From Metridium senile (lineage: Eukaryota; Cnidaria; Anthozoa; Actiniaria; Metridiidae): DNA of 64,000 nucleotides. This document shows positions 48,001-64,000 of this stretch, piece by piece. The stretch's first letter is position 1; each line of letters begins with the position of its first letter. The notes beneath the pieces were generated by a model. The model did not search any database and had not been told where the DNA came from. It saw only the letters and a program-made list of their open reading frames with translations. Where the stretch lies: positions 17,150,210 through 17,214,209 of the forward strand of contig OX459097.1 of NCBI GenBank assembly GCA_949775045.1, in the 5' to 3' direction. A program made the position numbers and the translations under genes.

Positions 48001-48961
48001 ATATCCAGGTCTCAGTAATTGAAAGAATGTCAATTCTCTTGCTGATAACAAGGTCACATATAGACGCTGCTTTTTTATTTAATGAATGAGCGTTCCAAGT
48101 TCCAAGTCGTAAACGCGGCATAAATCCTGAAGACTTCTTAGTGATATTTACATTGATAAGGTTGGATGGGTTCCTCGTTGAATAGATGGGTAAATTATTC
48201 AGCTGACGATGTGTAATTCTCACTGGAATAGCTAGATTTTGACTCACATTAAAATATGTATTGTCATTATGCAAAACTGCCGGACAATAGTGAGATACAT
48301 GTAGGTTATGAAGATCCATTCTGTTCGTAGTGTGACATGGAATGTGATAGGATTGTAATGAACATACACAGCTCGAGATTCTCTGATAGTTTAGAGTAGA
48401 TTCATAGCCAGTATTTGTCAGATCTTGATTATGTACTGTAGGGCCAGGATTTATCTCAATATTGAAGGAAGCATCATCGTTCGGATAGTACCGAAATGGA
48501 GATTTTAGGAACTTTCTTCTTCTTATACGCTGAATGAACTGTTGTTTTAGGCACATTCCAACTATTGTTCTTGAGTAACTGCAGGTTTTGAGACTTTTAA
48601 ACACTGAATCAGAATAATAAAGTTCTTCCAAATATTCGAAAAAGACGACTCGTTCAGGGCCGAGATTGAGAGACACATCACCGCTAGTTAACAAATGTGC
48701 TTGTTGAAAGGTAGCAGACGAGTTACGATAGTAATAAGTACGCGATGAGAAGAATCCACGTCTTGTATATTGATGGCGACGATAATACTGAGGTGATTCC
48801 ACAAAAACATGCTCAAATCCAGTGTTGACTTCGCCCATGTTGGACGAGAACTTGAACGGATTGGTGTTGAAGACATTATCCTTCGATAGAGTGAAGTATA
48901 GCGCAAGAATGAAGTATAGTTCTGTAAACCATTGTCCTTGGATCCTCCACAATTCCACCAC
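45025..48961 (-). mobile_element. Non-LTR retrotransposon (LINE, CR1/L2-like), near full length
   Basis: On the minus strand a single intact ORF is followed by about 200 bp of 3' UTR ending in an (ATT)n tract at 45025-45048, the usual 3' end of CR1/L2-type elements. The 5' end is not resolved; it may run into the minisatellite at 49055-49925. Confidence 0.9.
45242..48961 (-). CDS. LINE endonuclease-reverse transcriptase polyprotein, intact
   Basis: The ORF of 1239 residues has no stop. Residues 90-102 (LLTSGDVSLNLGP) and 162-174 (DDASFNIEINPGP) match 2A-like ribosome-skipping peptides; the second keeps NPGP, the first has NLGP. An APE-type endonuclease follows at about 283-510: LGTWNAHSLN, ITETW, GDFNLHMD, HTLDLII and SDHNVV. 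The reverse transcriptase spans about 775-1030: SSYRPITN, LDLSAAFDTIDH (869-880), GVPQGSVLGP (927-936) and YADD (960-963). The C-terminus has LHWLNVRNRI and LWNSLPDDIR, usual for the group. All visible catalytic residues are present, so recent activity is inferred. No separate ORF1 is seen. Confidence 0.93.
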   Translation of the reverse strand: MVELWRIQGQWFTELYFILALYFTLSKDNVFNTNPFKFSSNMGEVNTGFEHVFVESPQYYRRHQYTRRGFFSSRTYYYRNSSATFQQAHLLTSGDVSLNLGPERVVFFEYLEELYYSDSVFKSLKTCSYSRTIVGMCLKQQFIQRIRRRKFLKSPFRYYPNDDASFNIEINPGPTVHNQDLTNTGYESTLNYQRISSCVCSLQSYHIPCHTTNRMDLHNLHVSHYCPAVLHNDNTYFNVSQNLAIPVRITHRQLNNLPIYSTRNPSNLINVNITKKSSGFMPRLRLGTWNAHSLNKKAASICDLVISKRIDILSITETWISAVTEVSDPTIAEILNTLQDYEFFHLPRSTGKGGGVGVLLRKGFMVKQNETTSYTSMEYIDLSITWSNTLIRLITVYRPPPSKKNKLTTSLFFQEFPTMLEKLAIAPGNLLFCGDFNLHMDINNTDTNRFVDLLDCAGLKQRVAVATHNRGHTLDLIIDREDESLLCDDIEIVSDVPSDHNVVICTLDLPRPRSGKRNIRHRNLRSMDMQSWQDDVLKSPLHMSTCDYTTTNVNTLTERYNNVLQQLIDKHAPERKRSITLRPNAPWYDDSLRNLKKLKRQCERKYLTTRLEVHRQIYNDKCQIYTTAINSAKTEYYKRKISDSDSNQLFRMIDGLFMVKPAAPLPSHVSLLSLAEDFNNYFTSKIQSLRDDLNKSTLSSLEVSIAIDSKPCECSFNNFTLVSEKCIREVVAKSKPKYCSLDPIPTQVLKQSMDVLAGSITDIVNSSLATGVFPTIFKKGIIRPLIKKQSLDHDDFSSYRPITNIAFLSKILERVSAAQIMNYLSENNLLAKFQSAYRQFHSTETALVRVFNDILLAIDRHQDTYLVLLDLSAAFDTIDHSVLLERLQHRYGIKGTVLKWFHSYLVGRTQKVLVKDVWSSDMTLQFGVPQGSVLGPLLFSLFFAPLEDVIVSHGIDCMMYADDTQIYISVSPHQDRATELPKLEVCVKDIIIWCTKNGLTCNPSKTEVLHFQSRHVSSQCAGPCGINVDDSFILSSPSARNLGVTMDSCLTMSEHINTVCKSAWYSLRKIGKIRKYLNNNDCEKLVHAFITSKLDSCNSVLYGLPATQLDKLQRIQNAAVRLVSRSNKYEHITPILRNLHWLNVRNRINFKILLITFKALHGQAPIYVNDIINVYTPTRTLRSAGRNLLQIPKTNTKTYGDRAFSVASARLWNSLPDDIRIIDSLNIFKSKLKTFLFNL

Positions 48962-49054
48962 TATAGTCCATGCAAAATGACGTCACAATGATGTGAAAAT
49001 CGATCAAAACCAAAGGCTATAGCCCATGTATAAGGGGCAAAATGACGTCAAATT

Positions 49055-49925
49055 TTTACTGAACTTTTCACCCAGATTTGTTTTTACTGAACGTTTCAGG
49101 TCGTTTTTAGTTTTCCTGAACGTTTCAGGTCGATTACTTTTCCTGAACGTTTCAGGTCGATTACTTTTACTGAACGTTTCAGGTCGATTACTTTTACTGA
49201 ACGTTTCAGGTCGATTATTTTTACTGAACGTTTCAGGTCGTTTTTAGTTTTCCTGAACGTTTCAGGTCGATTACTTTTCCTGAACGTTTCAGGTCGATTA
49301 CTTTTACAGAACGTTTCAGGTCGATTATTTTTCCTGAACGTTTCAGGTCGTTTTTAGTTTTCCTGAACGTTTCAGGTCGATTACTTTTCCTGAACGTTTC
49401 AGGTCGATTATTTTTACTGAACGTTTCAGGTCGTTTTTAGTTTTCCTGAACGTTTCAGGTCGATTACTTTTCCTGAACGTTTCAAGTCGATTACTTTTAC
49501 TGAACGTTTCAGGTCGATTATTTTTCCTGAACGTTTCAGGTCGTTTTTAGTTTTCCTGAACGTTTCAGGTCGATTACTTTTCCTGAACGTTTCAGGTCGA
49601 TTACTTTTACAGAACGTTTCAGGTCGATTATTTTTACTGAACGTTTCAGGTCGATTACTTTTCCTGAACGTTTCAGGTCGATTACTTTTACTGAACGTTT
49701 CAGGTCGATTACTTTTACTGAACGTTTCAGGTCGATTACTTTTCCTGAACGTTTCAGGTCGATTACTTTTCCTGAACGTTTCAGGTCGATTATTTTTCAT
49801 GAACGTTTCAGGTCGATTATTTTTACTGAACGTTTCAGGTCGTTTACTTTTCCTGAACGTTTCAGGTCGATTATTTTTCCTGAACGTTTCACGTCGATTA
49901 CTTTTCCTGAACGTTTCACGTCCAT
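49055..49925. repeat. 27-bp minisatellite upstream of the LINE ORF
   Basis: Roughly 32 units of tgaacgtttcaggtcgatta plus ctttt(a/c)c are interspersed with a 29-bp variant containing tcgtttttagtttt at about 49101, 49238, 49348, 49431 and 49541. Spacings of 137, 110, 83 and 110 bp show a higher-order pattern. Open frames across it (RPETFRKSN repeats) are likely artefacts. Confidence 0.95.
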
Positions 49926-50166
49926 TTTTTTACGATTTTTTAACTGAGTCAAGGGCTAAAACCCATTCAAAATGTTATTACAACACAAATAATTATTTCA
50001 ACAGAACAGTCATCCCTTTCAATTAATAATTAAGTATAGCGGACGAAGTCATTGTTTTTTATTTATTTTTTATTTATTCCCTACTACCCTATTGAATGTA
50101 CATGGTAAATATTATCTTACAATATTGTAAAAACCTTTAAAATAACATATTTGAATATAGTCTTTG

Positions 50167-55345
<5,179 letters not shown>

Positions 55346-55388
55346 TCAAAATACAAAAGTATCATACTAATATTATTTCAAATAATTC

Positions 55389-55476
55389 CACATGACCGTC
55401 ACATCACGTCACTTCACATCATGTCACATCACATCATTTCACATCCCATCACATCATTTCACATCCAATAACATCC
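55389..55476. repeat. CACATCA-rich low-complexity tract at the gap edge
   Basis: Repeated cacatcacatcatttcacatc leads directly into the run of Ns. Confidence 0.85.
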
Positions 55477-55676
55477 NNNNNNNNNNNNNNNNNNNNNNNN
55501 NNNNNNNNNNNNNNNNNNNNNNNNNNNNNNNNNNNNNNNNNNNNNNNNNNNNNNNNNNNNNNNNNNNNNNNNNNNNNNNNNNNNNNNNNNNNNNNNNNNN
55601 NNNNNNNNNNNNNNNNNNNNNNNNNNNNNNNNNNNNNNNNNNNNNNNNNNNNNNNNNNNNNNNNNNNNNNNNNNNN
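55477..55676. other. Assembly gap, exactly 200 N
   Basis: The round size indicates a gap of unknown true length. Sequence on either side shares no recognisable gene. Confidence 0.98.
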
Positions 55677-55914
55677 GGATGTCAAATGCGAAATTTTGAA
55701 AATTAGCATTTTCTGGTGTCGAAAAAGGAGAGAAGAGCGCATCGATATTTGCTTCTGATACGTATATTAACACTATTAATTAATGTGGTATCTCTTGGGG
55801 GGTAAAATTCATCCAGCCACGCCATTTTTAAGACCGGTATGTTTTAGGGGTATATTTGAAAATTTCCGACGAGTATCCCCGGTACGCTTTCTCCTGAGTC
55901 CCCCCGGGGACTGC

Positions 55915-57740
55915 TTCCTGTTCGGGCGGTTGTTTTGTCATTACAGGGATCCATTCGTCATTCTCTTTTTCCCGTCAACCAACACGGTCGTTATTCCGCA
56001 CTAGCATCTGGTAGTGAGCACACAGAATCGCTTTATAAAGTGCATGCGCTCTTTGTTGGTGGTAGCCTGTTTGACTGAACCTGATTCTTGTGAAATATCT
56101 CCCACCTGTAGTGAGGTTTTTGACTTCGGTGATGGCTGTCCTAGGCTGATACAGTTAGCAGACATGCTTCTCCACACGTCTCTGTGTTGTTACAAGGTTC
56201 CAAAAAGCGTTTATGACATCTTCAACTGCATTTGTAATTGCTTTCCAGCAAGCAACTTTTCTCTTTTCCAAAAAAACTCCCAGTTATATCAGCTCCGCTG
56301 AATGCATGGAAGACGGGTAGTGATGCCAATTTACCACTGCCCAAAGCACAATCAATCGGATCAAGCTCAATCACACCATCATTGTTACCAGTGCCAGTGA
56401 CAAACGATGTCTTCTGACACAGCTCTGCATGGGTATCGCCTTCAAGATAGAACAAGGGCGTCCGTACTTTCTGTTCCGTTGGCAGTCTCGTCTAGAGCAT
56501 ATATTGAGCAAGATCTTTGTATCCACCTTTTCTTGATTACTTTGAAGATGGTCTACACCGTACCTTTATGTGTTGCAAGACTTGTGCATCTCCAGGCAAT
56601 ATCAGCCCGTAGTTACGTCATCTCAGCTTGATCGAGGAACGGTGAACGAGGAACTGCCTTTGGAACTAACTTTGTTAGTTCGTTCTTAGTCGTACCCATG
56701 ATGAGACAGGAGTCTTTGCATGCATGGCGACCTTAATAAAAACTTATAATAAATTGATTTTAAATATTGCGGAATATAGCATGAAAGTGATCAATTGCAC
56801 ATTACAATATATGGGATCTTGACCAGCCTGTCTTTTAACTTGGGCACTTGTTTTAAGGGACGATGGTAAGTCATATCGGTCGAAAAGCAAGCAGACATTA
56901 TCGATGGATTCATACTTCCATGTAATCATACTGTTAAAGTGCTCAGCCAGTTGCGAACAGTATTTTATACCGTTTGGCTTGTCAAGGAATCCGAGCTCTC
57001 AGTGTATCACACTGCATCTGCCAGACGTGTGATATATATCGACATATATCGCTAATGTGTAATTGATGATTTTCATGCTATATTCCGCAATATTTGAAAA
57101 TCAATTTATTATAATTTTATTATGCTAGGTCGCCACGCAAAAGATCCTGTCTCATCATTGCTAAGACTAAGAACGAGCTAACAAAGAACCTGGAAGAGAA
57201 GTTCCTCGATCGTGCTGAGATATGACGTAGCTATGGCCTGGGGACGTACAGGTCTTGCAACACATCAAGGTGTAGACCATCTTCAAAGTAATCAACAAAA
57301 GGTGGATACAAAGTTCTTGCTCCATCCAACGGTGCTACTGAGTTGTTTATCAATTCCCATGCAAAAACGGACGTCCCCGTTCTATCTTTAAGGCGATAGC
57401 AAGAACTGTGTTATCGTCGTTGTATCTTAGGGTTTCCAAGACATCCTTTGGCACTGATACTGGTAAAAATCATGGTGCGATTGAGCTTGGTCCGATTTCT
57501 TGTGCTCTGGGCAGACATCACTACAGGCTGGAGATGTTCCGCAAGAATCAGGTTCAGTAAAACAGGCTACCACCAACGCAGTGCGCACTTTATGAGGCGC
57601 TCACTACAAGATACTAGTGCTACAAGATACTAGAATAACGACTGTGTTGGCAGTCCCACTTTGCCACAACCAGATGATTGATGTGAGAAATATGAATGGA
57701 TCCCTGTAATGACAAAACAACCGCCCGCACTGAAAGCAGT
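55915..57740. mobile_element. 1.8-kb imperfect inverted repeat with transposon ORF fragments
   Basis: The left arm (about 55925-56785) is mirrored by the right arm (about 57075-57730): ttgttttgtcattacagggatcc at 55931 matches the complement at about 57690, and atattgcggaatatagcatga at 56765 matches at about 57075. The left arm on the minus strand encodes TSFVTGTGNND...LASLPVFHAFSGADITGSF (56222-56455). The right arm on the plus strand has KVDTKFLLHPT. Both resemble parts of a protein often multicopy in cnidarian genomes, but I cannot name it. All frames are broken. Confidence 0.65.
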
Positions 57741-58620
57741 AATCTATTTGGTGTGGGTGTAAATAAAAACAAATGCTCACTCAGTGTCGAAAACCGGGCT
57801 TAAACTGCACCAGCCTCTGTTCTTCTTGTGACAGTGATAATTCGTGTGGAAAGACAACAACAAAACTGCAGATTGAGTGCGACGAAAATGATGACAGTGA
57901 TGATTAAAATGTTAGTAGAATCGAACTTTCATTTGTAGTTTCAAGTTTAGTCAGTTTAGTCCAATTTTTAGGATAACAAGAAAATTGAGCCTTAACTTCC
58001 GGTCACGTGATCCTATAATTATCCCTACAAACGATGATATTCAGTACAACATCTGACTATCAAAAAACGTAATATTATATTGAAAAATACTAAATTAAGA
58101 GCAGCTATCATTAGGTTTTATGATTGAGCCTCGTTTTCATGCAAGATTAGAGTGGGTAGTTTTCAAACGCCCAGTAGGCCCCCCCTGCACGACTTACAGA
58201 AGTGCCGACAACATTTAAAATGTTCTTTAGGTCCTACTCAACGCTTCTGCACAGGTCGCGTTTAATCTTCACGAAAATCCCACGGCACTTCTTTCGGCGA
58301 CATCTGCTCCCGGACTAAAATAAAAGCCTAATGTCGAACTGCGGCGAACTGCGGTAAAAAAAGTAATAAATTATCTCTTGTCTTCTTCGGCAAAGTTTCA
58401 GATAAATAAAGAAAAACCTAGTTATATAAAATTTGTATTGTTTACAACATATTGCAGCTGGAATGGCGTGATTTTTTTTTCGACCAGAGAGGTCTTGCAC
58501 GTTTTTTTTTTTACAGAATTTTGTTCTCTGAAATTCAAAGCAAAAACAACTGTTTGTGTTTTGGTTAAACTTTTGAAAAGTCCGTTTTTCCGTTTTATTT
58601 ATTAGTCTGGTGCAACGCGC
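57740..58620. other. Gene-free stretch
   Basis: AT-rich, no exon recognised on either strand. Confidence 0.45.
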
Positions 58621-58626
58621 AGGTAC

Positions 58627-59224
58627 TTCGCGACTTTCTCAGTTAACTTTCGGGCGATTTGTTCACTTTTTGTCGGGAAAACACACCGAGGTCGACTTGA
58701 GGCAAGTCTATGTCTTGGTATATTTTGTATACCGCGGATCGTAAGTAATCTTCGTGTTTTTGATGCCTCAAAGTCTCGGATTTCCGTGAAGTTTCGGATT
58801 TTCGTGTTTTTGATGCCTCAAAGTCTCAAATTTTTCGTGTTTTTGATGCCTCAAAGTCTTGAATGTTTCAGTGTTTTTGATGTCTGAAAGTATCGAATTT
58901 TCGTATTTTTGATGTCTGAAAGTCTCGGAATTTTCGTGTTTTCGTGACTTGATACCCGTGATTTTCGCAGTTTTTTTGCGACTTTGCTGAATGCTCAGTT
59001 AACTTTCGGGCGATTTGTTCATTTTTTGTCGGGAAAACACACCGAGGTCGACTTGGACAAAGAGCGTAAGTCTAAGATTTTTGTGTTTTTGATGCCTCAA
59101 AGTCTCGGATGTTCGTGTTTTTGATGCCTCAATTGCAAAGTCTCGAATTTTTCAGTGTTTTTGAAGTCTCAAAGTCTCGGATTTTCGTGTTTTTAATGTC
59201 TCGGATTCTAGAATTTTTAAATAC

Positions 59225-59225
<1 letters not shown>
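58627..59225. repeat. 356-bp tandem duplication with short tttttgatgcctcaaagtct units
   Basis: agttaactttcgggcgattt recurs at 58641 and 58997, each followed by ttgtcgggaaaacacaccga. About eight diverged copies of gtttttgatgcctcaaagtc lie between and after. Confidence 0.85.
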
Positions 59226-60945
<1,720 letters not shown>

Positions 60946-60947
60946 AC

Positions 60948-61139
60948 CTCATTCTCAACGCAAAACTGGACTGTTTTTTCTACATCTTCCTTCCCTCGCA
61001 CCACGACAAATGCCAAAGGACGCTGAGATCGCAAGGAGGCGTCCCAATATTTATTTATCTCGTTATCGTACGTCGTTTTATCAGACGAAGTGTAGATCTT
61101 GCCTTTGATTTCTTGCTTGAGCAATACAAAGTCGGCCAT
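60948..61139 (-). CDS. BBE-like oxidoreductase, isolated exon 1 (copy E)
   Basis: The 192-bp exon starts MADFVLLKQEIKGKIYTSSD and ends CVENE at a GT donor, as in the complete copies. It is open and close to copies B and C (EINKYWDASLRSQRPLAFVV). No matching exon 2 occurs in the 5.3 kb down to the gap, where the other copies have intron 1 of 0.9-2.1 kb. It is either a relic of an incomplete duplication or the first exon of a gene cut by misassembly. Upstream it joins copy F with the same spacer layout as B-C. Confidence 0.82.
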
Positions 61140-61162
61140 TTTCGGCTTTAGTCTTGCCACGC

Positions 61163-61353
61163 CACAGGTAGCCCAAGCTCACTATCTGTCTTGATTTATA
61201 AGAAAATATAGAGCGATACTTAAACGTCCGACTCAATGTTGTATTAATTTTTATTGATGTAAAGGAAAATAAGTGGAACGGTTAATAATCGCCCTATATT
61301 CTCCCTGTATTCCCTTATAAATCAACACAGATAGTGAGAGTGGGCTACCTGTG
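61163..61353. mobile_element. Foldback element, CACAGG family, upstream of exon E
   Basis: Paralogous to those at 16990 and 25944; flanks gccacgc (61156-61162) and gtcacgc (61354-61360). Confidence 0.85.
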
Positions 61354-61957
61354 GTCACGCGAGTTCAAATCTCAGTCGGCCGGGTCACTTTCTGCCCGAG
61401 AATGCAGGGAATGTGTTCAAATATGGACTGGACTTCGCCATGGACTGGACTTTTAACTGGACTCTGGACTGCACTTTAGACCATACTTTGGACTGGAAAA
61501 ACGGATATTGTTGATTGTATTATTATCAGTCCATTTCGAGCTCTTCCCGAAAATATGAAAGTTTTGTTATTTTTCCAAATTTTAATTATTAAAATACCAT
61601 AAAAAAAAAACAAGAATCCATCATTGCTCTGATCAAACATCAACTGAAACGCCAGTATAAGAAACACGGCATTAAACTGTATGTCAAATATTGTGTTCTA
61701 AATTTTTGCCTAAAAGTGAAAGTTATGTTATATAATCTATTTTTTGTGCAAATATATCAAATTTTGTTTTTGCAAACAAGATAAAAGAATACATTAAATG
61801 GGTATTAAAATCATTTAGTAGGGGTGAGTCCAATGCCCAACTCAACACAGCTCTAGTTGAAAATATAGATTTTCACTTAAAACTTTATTAAACATTTTAA
61901 TCTGTAACATGCTTTATTTTAGATATCAAGAGCTCTCAATAGTTCAGATATGAATAC

Positions 61958-62224
61958 AACCTATAGAGTTATCCTAGGTTCGTCGTAATATAGTTTTAAC
62001 TCTAAATTAATTAAAACCTGCAAAACCTATTATAGAGTTAATCCTGGTTTAGTGCTAGTCTTGATTCAGTTCTTATTAAAACCTAAAGTGTTTATCCTTG
62101 GTTAGTGTTATCTTGGTTTAAATCTTCATAAAACAGTACGTCCTATAGAGTTACATCATCCTGAGTTAGTGCTAATCCTGGTTTAACTCTTTATAAAACC
62201 TATAGAGTTAATCCTGGGTTTAAC
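61958..62224. repeat. About 57-bp tandem repeat in the 3' flank of copy F
   Basis: Third copy of the array seen after C and D, with the same unit order. Confidence 0.72.
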
Positions 62225-62277
62225 ATTTGGTCGCAATATTTTGCTTTTGTCTATAAGGCACTGTATTTCGCCACTGT

Positions 62278-64000
62278 TTAGTTCGCTAGATCTATGTAAG
62301 CAAAATTATTGTGAAAGACATTGTTAGGATCGAACTGTTGCTTGATATTCTTCAGTTCTTGTGTAATCTCATCTGCGTTGCCCCCATGATACAATGGTAA
62401 CCCGTACTTTGCGTTGTTGGTCTGGAAATCATCCGTCCATTGCTTTAAAGCGTCATAGTTTGCTTCTTCTTTTGTAGAACCGTTTACCCCAATCCAGTAT
62501 CTAATTTGAACAATGATAAAGCACACAGGTAGGTTAATATGGGGTGGATAGGCAATCTATCTTGAACACTGATGATAAAACACACAGGTAGGCAGGCAGG
62601 CAGGCAGGCAAACTAAAGTACTGTACCTCGCTTCCTTGCGGAATGGGAAAGAGCTCTCCTCGTATCCTACTTCACTGGCTTTCCCACCAAAGTTTTGTAA
62701 CATGCATATGGTAGTTCCAGACAAGAAATGATTACAACCAACATTTTCAACACGGCCAACAATGTTGTCTATTACATCGTCAGTTATATCTGAAATATAT
62801 TGGAGTGATTTAGACCTGGTAAATCATAACATATCTAAATCATATATGCATAAATTAACTTGTTCATAAACAAAATTAACATGACAGGCAGCAGAAAATA
62901 TCTAAATATTTATATTAACGTTTTCATAAAAAAAGCAAGAATTTATAAATGTGTTTTAGAGATGAATCTCTTTATTTAAAATGTCTGTAAACTTTGTAAA
63001 ATGGCCGTAAATTATTAATACTTTTTGAATACCTGATATCACGTGACCAGGTATGCCGTAGTAATACCTTCCACTTGGTAACAAATGATCGCCTTGTTTT
63101 TGAAAGTCAGGGTGCTCAACTGGACCACAGCGAAAGTTGTAGGGATGAGTCAGGTCCACAAGGTCTTGAACTACTTCTCCGCCACGGCGAAGTGTTCCAC
63201 TGTAGAGCAATCGGACCACTAACTCGGGACTGGAAGTAAATAGTTTTTTTGTTTTAATATTTTAATACTTAGTATATATCTTTTTGAAAGTGTACATCGA
63301 GCATGGGTGGCATGAGTGGCCTAGCGATCAGAACGTTGGCCTTTCACCACAGTAACCTGGGTTCGACTCCCAGCTCGGGCGACAAGTGAATAGAGTTTGT
63401 TTGATGTGTTGTTTTCTCTCATGGCAGGGTTTTTCTCCGGGTTATCCGGTTCTCCTAAAAATCAACATGTGAGCAGAGTTCTGTGTTGTAAATATGGAAT
63501 GTAGTGGTAGTGAGTGTGAGTGAAGAGCCCTGACGGAGAGTGATGGTTGAAAAATATTTATTGATATTTTTAGCGTTAGCTTTATGCTAGAGTCTTGATC
63601 ATAATGATTGCCGTCACACTATCTTGTTTTTTTTTTTTCCTACAGATGACCACAGCAATTAGTTGGCATGGGTGGCCTAGCAGGGAGAGCGCTGGCCTTT
63701 AACCACTGTGATCTGGGTTCCATTCCCGGGGCAGGCAAGGGATTTTCTCCGGGCTAACCAAATATTGTAATGATACTGTGGAATAAGAAAAAATACTTAC
63801 CCTGTAGGTCCGATGTTAATGATCAGGTAGAATGACAAGCAATTATCGTTTGCTTTATTGGAATAATCACGGATCATCTTGAGTACTTCTTTGGCTCGAG
63901 AGAATTGGAATAGCATAGAGCCTCCAACAAAGAGTTTAGGTATTTCATAGACTTGAAACTTCATGCTTGTCACAACCCTGCATGATGAAATATTAAATTA
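62278..64000 (-). CDS. BBE-like FAD-linked oxidoreductase, copy F (partial, exons 5-8)
   Basis: Exons on the minus strand are 63801-63977, 63033-63229, 62627-62789 and 62278-62500; exons 1-4 lie beyond the right edge. Reading: VVTSMKFQVYEIPKLFVGGS, YSGTLRRGGEVVQDLVDLTH, GRYYYGIPGHVIS, SSFPFRKEAR and the BBE segment QQFDPNNVF. It is nearly identical to copy D through exons and introns, including both SINEs, but lacks the foldback insertion of D. No disruption is seen. Confidence 0.9.
63300..63545 (+). mobile_element. tRNA-derived SINE in intron 5 of copy F
   Basis: Orthologous to 30121-30375, with box A-like tggcctagcgatcag and box B ggttcgactcc. Confidence 0.7.
63663..63770 (+). mobile_element. 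Second SINE fragment in intron 5 of copy F
   Basis: Counterpart of 30494-30600: tggcctagcagggagagcgc, then gggttccattcccggg. Confidence 0.58.

Noticed and set aside
49026..50026. RPETFRKSN repeat protein
   Set aside because: A minisatellite with 27- and 29-bp units shifts frame; no start context or partner exon.
55392..55773. Frames spanning the N run
   Set aside because: Artefact of unknown bases.

Overview
The window is AT-rich, intron-bearing animal DNA crowded with transposon relics and microsatellites. GT-AG introns, an animal-type glycerol kinase with a hydrophobic tail, a C1orf53 homologue and many short palindromic TA-flanked repeats suggest a marine invertebrate. A cnidarian, probably anthozoan, is my best guess; this is inference, since no species marker is visible.

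The backbone is a minus-strand tandem array of FAD-linked oxidoreductase genes of the berberine-bridge-enzyme (BBE)-like family. Copy A (exons 1-4; the rest lies off the left edge) is at 219-3510. Copies B (9644-16967), C (18058-25921) and D (28731-36801) are complete. Each has eight coding exons of 192, 111, 181, 94, 177, 197, 163 and 223 bp with identical phases, giving 445 residues. An isolated first exon (E, 60948-61139) and the last four exons of another copy (F, 62278-63977) lie at the right end. E-F repeats the C-D layout, so the array grew by segmental duplication. The residues that normally bind FAD covalently are absent in every copy where the position can be read.

Other genes: a broken sulfotransferase-family gene at 5310-6061 (minus) between A and B; a three-exon C1orf53-like gene at 37271-42081 (plus), head to head with D; an intact non-LTR retrotransposon ORF of 1239 residues at 45242-48961 (minus) with two 2A-like motifs; and the 3' six exons of glycerol kinase at 50167-55293 (minus). 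Its 5' exons are missing next to a 200-N assembly gap (55477-55676). The gap, the truncated kinase and the orphan exon E together make a scaffold misjoin or rearrangement plausible.

Most remaining sequence is mobile or repetitive. The most distinctive element is a foldback family with ends CACAGGNAGCCC and 7-bp target duplications, found at six positions (four independent insertions). One insertion sits directly upstream of the start codons of B, C and E and supplies an in-frame upstream ATG in B and C. Other items are palindromic TA-flanked MITEs (one set three deep), tRNA-derived SINEs, remnants resembling DUF3504/Crypton first exons, a 1.7-kb TIR element, a 1.8-kb inverted repeat with transposon ORF fragments in both arms, and long tetranucleotide arrays and minisatellites.
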